A stretch of DNA of 64,000 nt from Chryseobacterium indicum (GCF_021504595.1 NZ_JACSGT010000002.1:124001-188000); one strand, 5' to 3'; shown: positions 1-9,643, counted from the first letter of the stretch. The notes: a model not told the origin generated them from the sequence alone. Numbers and translations: made by a program.

Positions 1-593
1 GCTTTTTTTCTTTCCTTATAAGCAATTACCACATCCGCACCAAGGTGACCTGCATAGTTTTTGGCTCTTTTTGCACCTCCCATATCCGGAGAAGCGATGG
101 TAAGATTTGCTAAATTAAGATCTCTGATGTAATCTACGAAAATAGTAGAAGCATACAGATGATCTACCGGAATTTCAAAGAAACCCTGAATCTGATCTGC
201 ATGAAGATCCATCGTCATAATTCTTGTAGCTCCCGCAGCGGTTAAAAGGTTTGCCACCAATTTAGCACCAATTGGAGCTCTTGGCTGGTCTTTTCTGTCC
301 TGTCTTGCAAGCCCGAAATATGGAAGCACCACGGTAATACTTTTAGCAGAAGCTCTTTTAGCAGCATCAATCATCAGAAGAAGTTCTAATAAATTGTCTG
401 CCGGCGGGAATGTAGATCCAATAAGGAAAACTCTTCCCCCTCTTACGGATTCGTCTAAAACAGGTTCGAATTCTCCGTCGCTGAATGTCTGAAAGTTGAT
501 TTTTCCTAATTCTTTCCCATAATTTTGGGCAATTTTCTCTGCCAAGTCCTTACTCGTCCTTGTAGAAAATAGATAACTTAACTGATCGGCCAT
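1..593 (-). CDS. prs: Ribose-phosphate pyrophosphokinase (partial, C-terminus outside window)
   Basis: Makes PRPP from ribose-5-phosphate and ATP, the precursor for nucleotide, His and Trp synthesis; cytosolic. The minus strand reads from ATG at 593 through the window edge for about 197 residues. It shows the FSDGE motif, the PYFGLARQDRKD stretch, and MTMDLHADQIQGFF with the metal-binding MDLH. Full-length enzymes are about 315 residues, so roughly the C-terminal third, including the PRPP-binding loop, is missing because of the window edge, not because of damage. A hairpin terminator separates it from the upstream minus-strand gene. Family assignment is very secure. Confidence 0.97.
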   Translation of the reverse strand, partial: MADQLSYLFSTRTSKDLAEKIAQNYGKELGKINFQTFSDGEFEPVLDESVRGGRVFLIGSTFPPADNLLELLLMIDAAKRASAKSITVVLPYFGLARQDRKDQPRAPIGAKLVANLLTAAGATRIMTMDLHADQIQGFFEIPVDHLYASTIFVDYIRDLNLANLTIASPDMGGAKRAKNYAGHLGADVVIAYKERKK

Positions 594-619
594 TTTTACT
601 TTTTAAAGATTTGCAAATT

Positions 620-653
620 TAAAAAAAAACCACAAGAATTGCTCTTGTGGTTT
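620..653 (-). terminator. Rho-independent terminator downstream of the SGNH lipoprotein gene
   Basis: An 11-bp perfect stem (627-637 pairs with 643-653) with a 5-nt loop is followed on the minus strand by a run of T (A-run at 620-629 on plus). It ends transcription of the gene at 677-2203 before prs. Confidence 0.85.
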
Positions 654-676
654 CTAAGTTTTTATTTATCCTTTTA

Positions 677-2203
677 TTATGGGAATTTTACTCCTGAATA
701 ATTGTTTGGATTTACCTGTGGTAATGTAGATTTATATTTAGCATTAATTGCTTTAATAAATTCATTCGCAATAATCGCATACCCTCTTCCTGTAAGGTGA
801 ACCCCATCAAGAGAGAAAGCTCCTCCTGTTACGAATTTTGCTGTATATCTTATTCCGTCATACAAAATTCCGGACTGGGAGTTAAGCTCTACCATTTTAG
901 CGTTTGCATCTACAAAAGCAAGTCCTTTAGTATCCGCAATAGACTTAATCGCAGTATTATAGGCAGTCATAGCTGTTACTACGTTTGCTGCTTCTGCTTT
1001 TGAAAGTACATGCTGATTTTCTAAAGGATAAGAAATACCATATACATTAATTGAAGCCGGAGCATTTGGGTTGGTAGAACCAATTACTGCTCTCGTTGTA
1101 AGAAGGATATAATCTTCTGCGGTTGCCTGTCTAGCCTGCCCGTAGATCTGTCCGAAAGCGGCAGCTGTAGGAGCTCCTAAAGATGGCGTAAGTGCTGCAG
1201 TAAGCTGAGCCGATAAATTCGTTAAAGAAACATCTCTGATCAAAACAGGGTTTGATGAAGTAGACGATAATAGATTAATTCGGTCTCCTGCACCGAAAGC
1301 GGTAAGCGCCTGCTTAAGCGGACCGTATAAGTTTGTGTTAAGCGTAGTAAGATTAGATCCTAAAGCAGCAGGAGTTAACGGATTGTAAGGAACCGTTGTA
1401 AAGAAAGGAATCGCTGTTACACTTGGTATATTGGCAACTACCCCTTTTGCACCGTTTGCCGTAAGAGCCGTTACATAAGAGTTGATACTGGATGCAACTA
1501 CATTTGGATCAGAAATATCATTAGATCCGTAAGTTGCCGGATTAAGATTCCCACTCTGAAATACTGCAGGTGTATATGTTGTAACACCTCCTGTTGTCGT
1601 AGAGTTCGTTCCTCCACTTGTAGCACAGCTTAAAATATCGTTATTTCCAATCCATAAAGAGAAGAACGTAGGATTTTGAGCTACCGCAGCAGCCACAGGA
1701 CTTACCCCGGTAGAAAATCTTGCATAAAAAGGATTAAGCATCCCGTAATTAGAAAGACCTAAGTGGAATGATTTTGCTCCCGGAACCCCTAAATTCTGAT
1801 AAGGTGCTCCCGAAGAAATATTATCAAGCGCCGCCGCAGGAGCAGAAGCAACTGGGGTTAAAGAGCCATTCACAACGCTCAGAACCAATTTCCCCGGAAA
1901 TCCCGGAATATTATTAAACCCTCCGGTATTATTCGGCATTAAAGGCTGTTTGAAATCACCTCCTCCTGCAAGCTTCATCTGCATTGCAATCATTGATGGA
2001 TAAGATTCGTTTTGTCCGTCCGAATAAAGCGCTCCGTCTCTATAACCCGATGTAAGAGAATTACCTAAAGATACATATTTAGAAAAATTGGCTTCTCCGG
2101 AAGTTACCACCACGTCCTTTACATCAGTATCAAAGTCGGTATCACAACTTACATTTAGTAATAAAGCTGAAACAGCGAACGTAGAAATTAATATTTTTTT
2201 CAT
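677..2203 (-). CDS. SGNH/GDSL-type hydrolase lipoprotein
   Basis: A 508-residue secreted protein. The N-terminus is a lipoprotein signal peptide with Cys at about residue 20 (LNVSC lipobox). The GDSL block I appears as SLGNSLTSGY near residue 46, block III as WIGNNDIL near residue 185, and the catalytic Asp/His block as DGVHLTGRGY near residue 465, so the Ser-Asp-His triad looks intact. The family hydrolyses esters; the substrate here is unknown. At 508 residues it is long for a GDSL domain, with a Ser/Thr/Asn-rich insertion in the middle. It starts 17 nt downstream of the porin gene at 2220-3455 and is probably co-transcribed with it. Such lipoprotein plus FadL-like porin pairs suggest a role in uptake of lipid-like substrates (inference). 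Confidence 0.85.
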   Translation of the reverse strand: MKKILISTFAVSALLLNVSCDTDFDTDVKDVVVTSGEANFSKYVSLGNSLTSGYRDGALYSDGQNESYPSMIAMQMKLAGGGDFKQPLMPNNTGGFNNIPGFPGKLVLSVVNGSLTPVASAPAAALDNISSGAPYQNLGVPGAKSFHLGLSNYGMLNPFYARFSTGVSPVAAAVAQNPTFFSLWIGNNDILSCATSGGTNSTTTGGVTTYTPAVFQSGNLNPATYGSNDISDPNVVASSINSYVTALTANGAKGVVANIPSVTAIPFFTTVPYNPLTPAALGSNLTTLNTNLYGPLKQALTAFGAGDRINLLSSTSSNPVLIRDVSLTNLSAQLTAALTPSLGAPTAAAFGQIYGQARQATAEDYILLTTRAVIGSTNPNAPASINVYGISYPLENQHVLSKAEAANVVTAMTAYNTAIKSIADTKGLAFVDANAKMVELNSQSGILYDGIRYTAKFVTGGAFSLDGVHLTGRGYAIIANEFIKAINAKYKSTLPQVNPNNYSGVKFP

Positions 2204-2219
2204 AATTCTTGATTAAAAA

Positions 2220-3455
2220 TTAAAATGCGTTATAAGACAAACCTAAACCAAAGTAAAATGCTCTTGCTTTAGCCTGTCCGTAAAAATTATAAAATGCATT
2301 GCTTATATCTCTTGATTTTTGGAAACTGTAAGCTCCAGAAACATCTACACCCAGCTTATTGAATTTAAATCCAAGCCCCCCTGTCATCACATTAGCATCG
2401 AAAGACGGTGTTTCAGGACTGAAATGAGCGTTATCATAAGGTGATTCGTCATGGTAATATCCAAGTCTTCCAGTAATTTTATCGGTTATCATATATTGAG
2501 TACCGATTCTGAAAGCTTTTGAATTATGGAAGTTTTTAGGTGTTATATTTTTTGTAGGATCATCTGCCTGATTTCCTGCCAATGCGTTTTCAAAATCCAA
2601 TGTAAGTTTATTGTATTTTTCCCAACCGTAATAATTGAAATCTCCGGAAACCTGCCATTTTGGAGTTATTTTATAAGTTACCCCGATCGTATATTCGTCA
2701 ACCAAAGGAAGAACTGCTTTAAAATTATCTTGTCCGTTAGCATCTAACTTTACTGAGGAGTACAGCGCCTGAGAAATATTAAATGTAGCCTTTCCTTTAT
2801 CTGCATTCATGTAAACCGGTGATCTGTAAGCAATACTTACATCAAGCTTTTCTTCAGGTCTGAAATAGAAGCCTAGTCCAAAACCATGTCCAGAAGCCTT
2901 ATCATCCTTTAGATTTAAATTACCGCCTAACTGCGTAACTGCTTTAGTCCAGTCTACAGTTCCTTTAGCATAAATATAACTTGCTCCTACGGATACCCAA
3001 GGAGATAATTTCACGGAAACCATTGGCTGAAAATAGAATGCCTTCAGCTCAATATTCTGCACGATTTCCTTTCCGGCCCAGTTATCCGGCCACTTTACAG
3101 AACTACCGTATGGTGTTGAAAAGTTAAACCCTAAAGAAAGGTTATCTAAAACCTTATAAGCTACAGCAGCGTAAATAGGTGTTCCCATAGGATTGTCTGT
3201 AGAATAAGATTCCAGTGTCGAAAGATTCTGGTACGTTACTTTAGAATTGATACCGAACCCTCCTGCTGCAACACTTAGTTTCGAAGGAATAAATGACATA
3301 CCTGCAGGGTTGAAGAACGTTACACTTGCATCTTCAGCGTGTGCACTGGTATGAGCCATTGCCAACTGTTTTACCCCCTGAAGAGAAACTCTGAAGCCTC
3401 CTGCATAAGATAATACGCCTGCCAATAAAGCTGTTGATATTACTATTTTTTTCAT
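2220..3455 (-). CDS. OmpP1/FadL family outer-membrane transport protein
   Basis: 411 residues with a signal peptide (MKKIVISTALLAGVLSYAGG). The early QGVKQLAMAHTSAHAEDAS motif is typical of FadL/TodX porins, with FFNPAGMSFI just after it. The rest is a run of amphipathic beta strands ending in an aromatic C-terminal strand (YFGLGLSYNAF). The family forms outer-membrane channels for long-chain fatty acids and other hydrophobic compounds. It is the first gene of a two-gene unit with the downstream GDSL lipoprotein, and a -7 box lies 20 nt upstream of the start. The family call is firm; the substrate is not known. Confidence 0.9.
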   Translation of the reverse strand: MKKIVISTALLAGVLSYAGGFRVSLQGVKQLAMAHTSAHAEDASVTFFNPAGMSFIPSKLSVAAGGFGINSKVTYQNLSTLESYSTDNPMGTPIYAAVAYKVLDNLSLGFNFSTPYGSSVKWPDNWAGKEIVQNIELKAFYFQPMVSVKLSPWVSVGASYIYAKGTVDWTKAVTQLGGNLNLKDDKASGHGFGLGFYFRPEEKLDVSIAYRSPVYMNADKGKATFNISQALYSSVKLDANGQDNFKAVLPLVDEYTIGVTYKITPKWQVSGDFNYYGWEKYNKLTLDFENALAGNQADDPTKNITPKNFHNSKAFRIGTQYMITDKITGRLGYYHDESPYDNAHFSPETPSFDANVMTGGLGFKFNKLGVDVSGAYSFQKSRDISNAFYNFYGQAKARAFYFGLGLSYNAF

Positions 3456-3474
3456 AGACTATTATTATATAACC

Positions 3475-3482
3475 CAAATATA
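3475..3482 (-). promoter_or_regulatory. Bacteroidota -7 promoter box (TATATTTG)
   Basis: Matches the TAnnTTTG consensus of the Bacteroidota housekeeping sigma factor, on the minus strand 20 nt upstream of the porin start codon at 3455. No clear -33 element could be assigned. Confidence 0.55.
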
Positions 3483-3701
3483 AAATTATTTTGGTTACAT
3501 CTGTTAATAAATCATAAAATTTTAAACGTCAATGCAAAAGAAAATTATGTTTAAAATAATACTTTAAGTAAGATCCTATATAAAATTATCATTATTAAAC
3601 GATTAAGCAGATTTATTTCATCTGCATTTCATTTTGTTTAGTTTTAAACAAAGGGATTCCCGAATATTTGATTATTTTAGACCTCATAAAGATAAAAATC
3701 A

Positions 3702-3709
3702 TAAATTTG
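3702..3709 (+). promoter_or_regulatory. Bacteroidota -7 promoter box (TAAATTTG)
   Basis: A consensus TAnnTTTG box 20 nt upstream of the ATG at 3729. It would drive the ricT-like, gldH and PBP1A genes, which are tightly packed. Confidence 0.6.
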
Positions 3710-3728
3710 CAAATTAAATATATAATAT

Positions 3729-5162
3729 ATGAGTTGTGGATGTAAGACATCCGGCGATTCTGCACATTCTTGCGGACCCAAGAAAACCGCGAATGGCTGT
3801 GAAAATGTAAATACCTGTGGTAATAGTTATAAATTAAGTGTTTTTGACTGGCTTTCTAACATCAACAATCCCGCACCGAACCGATGTGATTTTGTAGAAG
3901 TTAGATTTAAAAATGACAGAAAATCGTTTTATAAAAATGTAAATAATATCCCGTTACATATAGGTAGTGTAGTAACAGTAGAATCGAGTCCCGGACACGA
4001 TGTAGGTGTGGTAAGTCTCACCGGAGAATTGGTAAAGATTCAGATGAAAAAGAAGAAATGTTCTGAAGAATCGGCACTAAAAATATACAGACAGGCCAAT
4101 CAGAAAGATCTGGAAGTCTGGCAGGAAGCACGAAAAAAAGAAGATAACGTAAAAATAGAAGCCCGAAAAATTGCACACAGACTGGGTCTTGAAATGAAGA
4201 TCACCGATGTGGAATATCAGGGAGATGCCTCTAAAGTTACTTTTTATTACACGGCGGATAACCGCGTGGACTTCAGGCAACTGATTAAAGAATACGCCGG
4301 AGCTTTCCGTACAAAAATTGATATGAAACAGATCGGTTTCAGACAGGAAGCTGCAAAAGTAGGCGGAATCGGATCTTGCGGAAGAGAGCTTTGCTGTTCC
4401 ACATGGTTAACGGATTTCAGGTCTGTAAATACCAATGTGGCGAGATATCAGCAGCTTAGTATCAATCCTCAGAAACTTGCCGGACAGTGTGGTAAGCTAA
4501 AATGCTGTCTTAATTATGAACTCGACAGCTATCTTGATGCTTTAAGTAATTTCCCTTCTTCTTCTACCACTCTGGATACCGAAAAAGGAAGAGCTTTCTG
4601 CATTAAAATCGACGTTTTCAAAAAGAAAATGTGGTTTGCTTATGTAGAAAATTCAATTGCATGGTACGATTTTGATATCGATCTGGTTAAAAAACTGATT
4701 TCTAAAAATAAACGTGGCGAGAAAACACTTCCGCTGGAAGATCTTAAGCAGCCCGAAACACCTTTTGCTAGCATTGATTTGATTCAGGAAAATAATGTAG
4801 ACCGTTTCGAAAAGAAGAACAGAGGAAACAGGAATAAAAATCAGAACAGACCGAGTAACAACAATCAGAATAACCAAAATCAGCAGGGTCAGAAGAAGAA
4901 CAACAACCGACCTGAAAGACAGGAACGCCCTGAAAGAAGTGAAAAATCTGCTGAAAAGCTTCCGAGACAGGAAAAACAACAGCAAAATCCAAAAGCAAAC
5001 TCTAACAGCAATCAGCAAAGACAGCAAAAGCCTCAACAGCCGAAAGCTCAGTTGGAAAAAGCAGAAGCTGCTACTACAGGTGCTGAAATTGAGAAAAAAC
5101 AAAACCCGAATAAAAAGAAATTTAAAAAGAAGTTTCCTCCAAAAAAAGATAACAATGCGTAA
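3729..5162 (+). CDS. ricT: PSP1/RicT-like regulatory protein with Asn/Gln/Lys-rich tail
   Basis: 477 residues. The central part (about 50-310) is a PSP1/YaaT domain: FVEVRFKNDRKSFYKN, then GLEMKITDVEYQGDASKVTFYYTADNRVDFRQL, then the Cys-rich GIGSCGRELCCSTWL and KLAGQCGKLKCCLNYE. In RicT-type proteins these cysteines bind an Fe-S cluster. The N-terminus has an additional Cys/His-rich segment (SCGCKTSG...HSCG). The last 120 residues are low-complexity N/Q/K/R-rich and probably disordered, perhaps RNA-binding (inference). In Bacillus the Ric complex affects RNA processing and competence; the role in Bacteroidota is unknown. It overlaps gldH by 8 nt, so translation is probably coupled. Confidence 0.8.
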   Translation: MSCGCKTSGDSAHSCGPKKTANGCENVNTCGNSYKLSVFDWLSNINNPAPNRCDFVEVRFKNDRKSFYKNVNNIPLHIGSVVTVESSPGHDVGVVSLTGELVKIQMKKKKCSEESALKIYRQANQKDLEVWQEARKKEDNVKIEARKIAHRLGLEMKITDVEYQGDASKVTFYYTADNRVDFRQLIKEYAGAFRTKIDMKQIGFRQEAAKVGGIGSCGRELCCSTWLTDFRSVNTNVARYQQLSINPQKLAGQCGKLKCCLNYELDSYLDALSNFPSSSTTLDTEKGRAFCIKIDVFKKKMWFAYVENSIAWYDFDIDLVKKLISKNKRGEKTLPLEDLKQPETPFASIDLIQENNVDRFEKKNRGNRNKNQNRPSNNNQNNQNQQGQKKNNNRPERQERPERSEKSAEKLPRQEKQQQNPKANSNSNQQRQQKPQQPKAQLEKAEAATTGAEIEKKQNPNKKKFKKKFPPKKDNNA

Positions 5163-5619
5163 AATTTTAGGATTATTTACACTTATTCTTTTCTTTAGCT
5201 GTAATTCTTCCACCGAAGGAGAAGTTTTTATGAATTCCGTTGATAATAAATGGAACAAGAAAAGTGAACAAAAATTTAATCTTGAAATTTCAGATCCTCA
5301 AAATCCGAAAAATATTATATTTGTTGTAAGAAATAACGACAATTATCCTTACAGCAATATAAGGTTCATCGTCAATTTCACCGACCTTCAAAGTAAGAAA
5401 AAGCAAACCGATACGTTGAATTATGTATTGGCAAAACCTAACGGAGAATGGCTCGGGACAGGTTTTGGGGACACAAAGGAAACTTTGTTTCAATATAAAC
5501 TGAATTATAAATTTCCGGCAAAGGGAAAATATGAAATCGGTCTTACTCAGGCAATGAGAAACGACAACCTTCCGGGAATTGAAGACATTGGAGTAAAAAT
5601 AGAAACGGCTAAACCGTAA
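5155..5619 (+). CDS. gldH: Gliding motility lipoprotein GldH
   Basis: The ATG at 5155, inside the 3' end of the ricT-like gene, gives a 154-residue protein beginning with a lipoprotein signal (MRKILGLFTLILFFSC, Cys16). The reading frame is open further upstream, but that part is only the opposing frame of the Lys-rich tail of ricT. The body matches GldH: a beta-rich domain with NDNYPYSNIRFIVNF and ends GIEDIGVKIE. GldH is one of the lipoproteins required for gliding and type IX secretion in Flavobacterium johnsoniae. It sits 6 nt before the PBP1A gene, the usual gldH neighbourhood in this group. Confidence 0.88.
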   Translation: MRKILGLFTLILFFSCNSSTEGEVFMNSVDNKWNKKSEQKFNLEISDPQNPKNIIFVVRNNDNYPYSNIRFIVNFTDLQSKKKQTDTLNYVLAKPNGEWLGTGFGDTKETLFQYKLNYKFPAKGKYEIGLTQAMRNDNLPGIEDIGVKIETAKP

Positions 5620-5625
5620 TCATCA

Positions 5626-8004
5626 ATGGAAGTGAACAAACAAAATACTGGGAACAAAGGGAAAACCTTCCCTCTTCCTCCTAAAAAGAAAGATACTACC
5701 TGGAAAAGGTGGGTGAAATTTATCTGGATCGGATTCTTTGCTTTGGTTTTAGGAATTTCAGGGCTATTCTTTGCCGTATCCCAAGGTTTCGTAGGAGAAA
5801 TGCCGGATGTAAAAGAGCTTGAAAATCCAGACATTTATGTCGCCTCACAAATCTACTCTTCAGACGGAGTTCTTTTGGGTAAATTTGAAAAGGAAAAAAC
5901 ACAGCCTATTATTTATAAAGATCTTCCGCCTTACCTAATCTATGCTTTACAGGCTAAAGAAGATGAACGTTTTAAAGAACACTCCGGAATTGATTTACAA
6001 TCAATTGCGAGAGCTATAGCTTATGGAGGTAAAAGAGGTGGTGGCTCTACAATCACTCAACAGCTTGCAAAATTACTTTTCACTGGAAATGCTTCTCAAA
6101 ACAGAATTGAAAGAGCATTCCAGAAATTAAAAGAGTGGGTTGTTGCGGTAAGTCTTGAGAAAAGATATACAAAAGAAGAAATCATAACTTTATATTTTAA
6201 TAAATTTGATTTTCTGTTTAATGCAAATGGAATCGAAATGGCTTCGAAGATCTATTTTAATAAGAAAACTTCCGAGCTTACTTTACCGGAGGCCGCAACA
6301 TTTGTTGCTATGCTTGAAAATCCAAGAAAAAACAATCCATACAGAAATCCTGAAAGAGCAAAAATAAGAAGAGATGTTGTTTTGGATCAAATGCTGAAAA
6401 CAGGATATATCGATCAGGCAACCTTTGATAAAGCTACAGCAACGCCAATTACAGTTGATTTTCATCCTATAAGTAATATTACAGAAGGCTATTCCGCATA
6501 TTATAAGTTTTATCTGAAAAAAGAAATCGACAAATATCTTGACGATTACGAAAAAGAAACCGGTAAAAAATTAAATCTTTATAAGGACGGTTTAAAAATA
6601 TATGTAACTCTTGATTCCAGAATGCAGAAATATGCAGAAGATGCAATCAGAGAGCATTTAACGGATCTTCAGAAAAGATTTGATGCTGAACAGAGAGGAA
6701 GAAAAAACTGGCCATTCTATTACCTGAATGACAAGCAGGTGAATGATCTGATGCTTCAGGCAATGAGAAGAACAGGACGTTATAAGCTTCTTAAAGCGGA
6801 CGGAATGCCGGAAGATTCCATTCTAATGGAATTTAAAAAACCTGTTAAAACCTCAAGATTTACGTGGGCTGGAGAAGAAGAAGTAGAAATGTCTCCTTGG
6901 GATTCTATCAGATGGCACAAGAAAGTGGCGCAGGCTGGATTGATGTCTGTAATTCCGGGAACAGGAGAAATTAAAGCATGGGTTGGAGGAATCGATTGGC
7001 AGCATTTTCAATATGACCACATTAAGCAGGGTAAAAGACAGGTAGGTTCAACCTTTAAACCTTTCGTTTACGCAACAGCGATTATGAAATTAGGTTTAAC
7101 ACCTTGCTCTACTATTTCTAATGCAACATTTACAAAAGGAAACTATCGTGTTCCGGGAAGAGGCGGAATGCTTACTTTAAAAGATGCATTGGCACACTCG
7201 CAAAACCCTGTTGCACTTCGTCTTGCCGAAATGACGGGAACACAAAGTGTAATTCAGACGGCCAGAGATTTGGGAGTAACGGAAGAAATCTCCACAAGTT
7301 TACCAATGGCTCTTGGAGCTTCGGATATTACCATCTACGAAATGGTTGGAGCTTACAGTACTTTTGCTAACTACGGAAACTACAATAAACCGGAAATGAT
7401 CTGGAGAATTGAAGATGCCAACAGCAGAGTAATTAAAGAAGTAAATGTAGAACCTAAAGAAGTGATGAATCCGCTGTACGCTTATACCATGATTGAACTG
7501 ATGAAAGGTGTAGCACAATACGGAACCGCTTCAGGGGAACTGGGAAGAAAAGGAATTTCAAAAGATATCGAAATTGCAGGTAAAACAGGAACAACCCAGA
7601 ACAACTCAGACGGTTGGTTTATGGGAATCGTACCGAAACTGGCAACCGGAGCATGGGTTGGATGGGAAGATAGAGCCACCCACTTCTACGGAACCGGAGA
7701 AGGACAGGGAGCTAAAATGGCATTACCAATCTGGGCAATCTACATGAAGAAAGTATGGGCAGATAAAAGCTTAAAAATCTCTCCAGATGATAAATTCGTA
7801 AAACCTTCGGAGTGGAAAGACGGCTGTTCAAACCTTAAAGGATTAGGAGCAGGTTATGGAGATGATGGCGGATTACAGACGCTTGATGAGATTAAAAATC
7901 CGAAACCGGCAGATCCAAGCGGACCAAAAACATCCGGTAAAAAAGAAGAAAATGTAAACGAAAACCTGAATACGGGGGAAGACATAGACTTCAATAATAA
8001 ATAA
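5626..8004 (+). CDS. mrcA: Class A penicillin-binding protein (transglycosylase/transpeptidase, PBP1A)
   Basis: 792 residues. A short cytoplasmic tail precedes one membrane anchor (about 27-50). The GT51 glycosyltransferase domain has EDERFKEHSGID with the catalytic Glu near residue 108, GGSTITQQLAKLL, and the usual second Glu region. The transpeptidase domain has the SxxK motif STFKPF (Ser about 473), SQN near 524 and KTGT near 652. All catalytic motifs of both activities are present. The enzyme polymerises and crosslinks peptidoglycan in the periplasm. The C-terminus is a short Pro/Lys/Asn-rich tail. It is the last gene of the ricT-gldH-PBP unit and is followed by a terminator. Confidence 0.95.
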   Translation: MEVNKQNTGNKGKTFPLPPKKKDTTWKRWVKFIWIGFFALVLGISGLFFAVSQGFVGEMPDVKELENPDIYVASQIYSSDGVLLGKFEKEKTQPIIYKDLPPYLIYALQAKEDERFKEHSGIDLQSIARAIAYGGKRGGGSTITQQLAKLLFTGNASQNRIERAFQKLKEWVVAVSLEKRYTKEEIITLYFNKFDFLFNANGIEMASKIYFNKKTSELTLPEAATFVAMLENPRKNNPYRNPERAKIRRDVVLDQMLKTGYIDQATFDKATATPITVDFHPISNITEGYSAYYKFYLKKEIDKYLDDYEKETGKKLNLYKDGLKIYVTLDSRMQKYAEDAIREHLTDLQKRFDAEQRGRKNWPFYYLNDKQVNDLMLQAMRRTGRYKLLKADGMPEDSILMEFKKPVKTSRFTWAGEEEVEMSPWDSIRWHKKVAQAGLMSVIPGTGEIKAWVGGIDWQHFQYDHIKQGKRQVGSTFKPFVYATAIMKLGLTPCSTISNATFTKGNYRVPGRGGMLTLKDALAHSQNPVALRLAEMTGTQSVIQTARDLGVTEEISTSLPMALGASDITIYEMVGAYSTFANYGNYNKPEMIWRIEDANSRVIKEVNVEPKEVMNPLYAYTMIELMKGVAQYGTASGELGRKGISKDIEIAGKTGTTQNNSDGWFMGIVPKLATGAWVGWEDRATHFYGTGEGQGAKMALPIWAIYMKKVWADKSLKISPDDKFVKPSEWKDGCSNLKGLGAGYGDDGGLQTLDEIKNPKPADPSGPKTSGKKEENVNENLNTGEDIDFNNK

Positions 8005-8024
8005 ATTCTTTTTTAGAAATACAC

Positions 8025-8060
8025 AAGACCTTTCAATCATTTGGAAGGTCTTTTCTTTTT
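8025..8060 (+). terminator. Terminator after the PBP1A gene
   Basis: The AAGACCTT arm (8025-8032) pairs with AAGGTCTT (8045-8052), followed by TTCTTTTT. Confidence 0.8.
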
Positions 8061-8066
8061 AATTTA

Positions 8067-8074
8067 TACCTTTG
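8067..8074 (+). promoter_or_regulatory. -7 box (TACCTTTG) almost abutting the selO start codon
   Basis: Fits TAnnTTTG but lies only 5 nt before the ATG at 8079. Transcription from it would start at or within the first codons. Either the transcript is leaderless, or the match is fortuitous. Confidence 0.35.
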
Positions 8075-8078
8075 AAGG

Positions 8079-9620
8079 ATGAATATCGAAAATATACAGC
8101 AACCCTTTATAAAAAAATTTCCAGGAGACTTCTCAGGCAATACCCTACAGAGAAATACTCCGAAAGTCTTATTTTCCACCGTTGAACCAGCAGGTTTAAA
8201 CAACCCTGAATTAATTGCTTTCAACGAAAAACTTTCAGAAGCAATAGGACTTGGAAAATTTGAGGATAAAGATCTTAATTTTCTCGCCGCAACTCATCTA
8301 CCCGAAAATATCAAAACCTACTCCACCGCTTATGCAGGACATCAGTTCGGAAACTGGGCAGGACAATTAGGAGACGGAAGAGCCATTCTTGCCGGAGAAA
8401 TTGAAAATAATTCAGGAAAGAGAAACGAAATACAGTGGAAAGGAGCCGGAGCAACCCCTTACTCCAGACACGCAGACGGAAGAGCCGTTTTAAGATCATC
8501 TGTTCGAGAATATTTAATGAGTGAAGCAATGTTTCACTTAGGAGTTCCGACAACCAGAGCATTGAGTTTAGCACTTACCGGAGAAGAGGTCGTAAGAGAT
8601 ATTATGTACAGTGGAAATCCGCAACTGGAAAAAGGAGCGGTAGTCATCAGAATCGCAGAAAGCTTTCTTAGATTCGGTCATTTTGAATTGATGTCTGCCC
8701 AACAGGAATACAAAACATTGCAGGAACTTGCAGATGACACCATTCATCATTACTTTAAAGAAATTTCTTCGGAAGGGATTCAGAAGTACAAAGATTTCTT
8801 CGAAAATGTGTGCAGGAGAACGGCAGATCTTATGGTGGAATGGTATCGTGTAGGATTTGTTCATGGGGTGATGAATACCGACAATATGTCAATTTTAGGT
8901 TTAACCATCGATTATGGTCCTTATTCGATGATGGATGAATATGATTTAAATTTCACTCCAAACACCACCGACCTTCCCGGAAGAAGATATGCTTTCGGAA
9001 AACAGGGACAGATTTCCCAATGGAACTTATGGCAATTGGCAAATGCCCTTCATCCTTTAATTAAAGATGAAAAATTTCTGGAAGATGTTTTAAATGATTA
9101 CGGAAGTTATTTCTGGGAATCACATGACAGGATGCTTTGCAGAAAATTTGGTTTTGATCAGTTACTAACCAGCGATGAAAAATTTTTTACAACATGGCAA
9201 AGTCTGATGCAAGATCTTCAGCTAGATTACACTTTATTTTTCAATGAGCTTGAAAAATATGATGACCAAAAAGATCTCAGACAACAATTTGAAAACGTTT
9301 CTTACACATTTTTAAATGATGAAAAGCTTTCGAAACTGGACGATTTTATTAAAACATATCAGTCAAGGTTAGAAAAAAATATTATTTCAAGAGAAAAATC
9401 TTTGGAAATAATGCATAAGACCAACCCTAAATTTATTCTTAGGAATTATCTGCTGTATCAATGCATTGAAGAAATTAATAACGGTAAAACCGATTTGCTT
9501 ACAAAACTGACTCACGCTTTAGAAAATCCGTACCACACCATTTATCCTGAATTTTCAGTGAAAAGACCTTCCGGCTATGATGGCGTTTCGGGATGCTCGA
9601 TGCTTTCCTGCAGTTCTTAA
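8079..9620 (+). CDS. selO: SelO/YdiU family protein adenylyltransferase (pseudokinase fold)
   Basis: 513 residues. Hallmarks are YAGHQFGNWAGQLGDGRAILAGE, KGAGATPYSRHADGRAVLRSSVREYL, and GVMNTDNMSILGLTIDYGPY in the active-site region. The family transfers AMP from ATP to Ser/Thr/Tyr of target proteins and is linked to redox stress. The C-terminus SGCSMLSCSS carries cysteine where eukaryotic SelO has selenocysteine, as usual in bacteria. It is a stand-alone gene between two terminators. Confidence 0.93.
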   Translation: MNIENIQQPFIKKFPGDFSGNTLQRNTPKVLFSTVEPAGLNNPELIAFNEKLSEAIGLGKFEDKDLNFLAATHLPENIKTYSTAYAGHQFGNWAGQLGDGRAILAGEIENNSGKRNEIQWKGAGATPYSRHADGRAVLRSSVREYLMSEAMFHLGVPTTRALSLALTGEEVVRDIMYSGNPQLEKGAVVIRIAESFLRFGHFELMSAQQEYKTLQELADDTIHHYFKEISSEGIQKYKDFFENVCRRTADLMVEWYRVGFVHGVMNTDNMSILGLTIDYGPYSMMDEYDLNFTPNTTDLPGRRYAFGKQGQISQWNLWQLANALHPLIKDEKFLEDVLNDYGSYFWESHDRMLCRKFGFDQLLTSDEKFFTTWQSLMQDLQLDYTLFFNELEKYDDQKDLRQQFENVSYTFLNDEKLSKLDDFIKTYQSRLEKNIISREKSLEIMHKTNPKFILRNYLLYQCIEEINNGKTDLLTKLTHALENPYHTIYPEFSVKRPSGYDGVSGCSMLSCSS

Positions 9621-9643
9621 TTTTAAAATCATAAAATCAATAC

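Noticed and set aside
4939..5154. N-terminal extension of the gldH frame
   Set aside because: Reads the ricT Lys-rich tail out of frame; the lipoprotein signal starts at 5155.
4653..5258. 201-codon open frame on the minus strand opposite ricT
   Set aside because: Leu/Phe/Ser-rich mirror of the Lys/Gln/Asn-rich tail of ricT; no start context, no family; the plus-strand gene is well supported.
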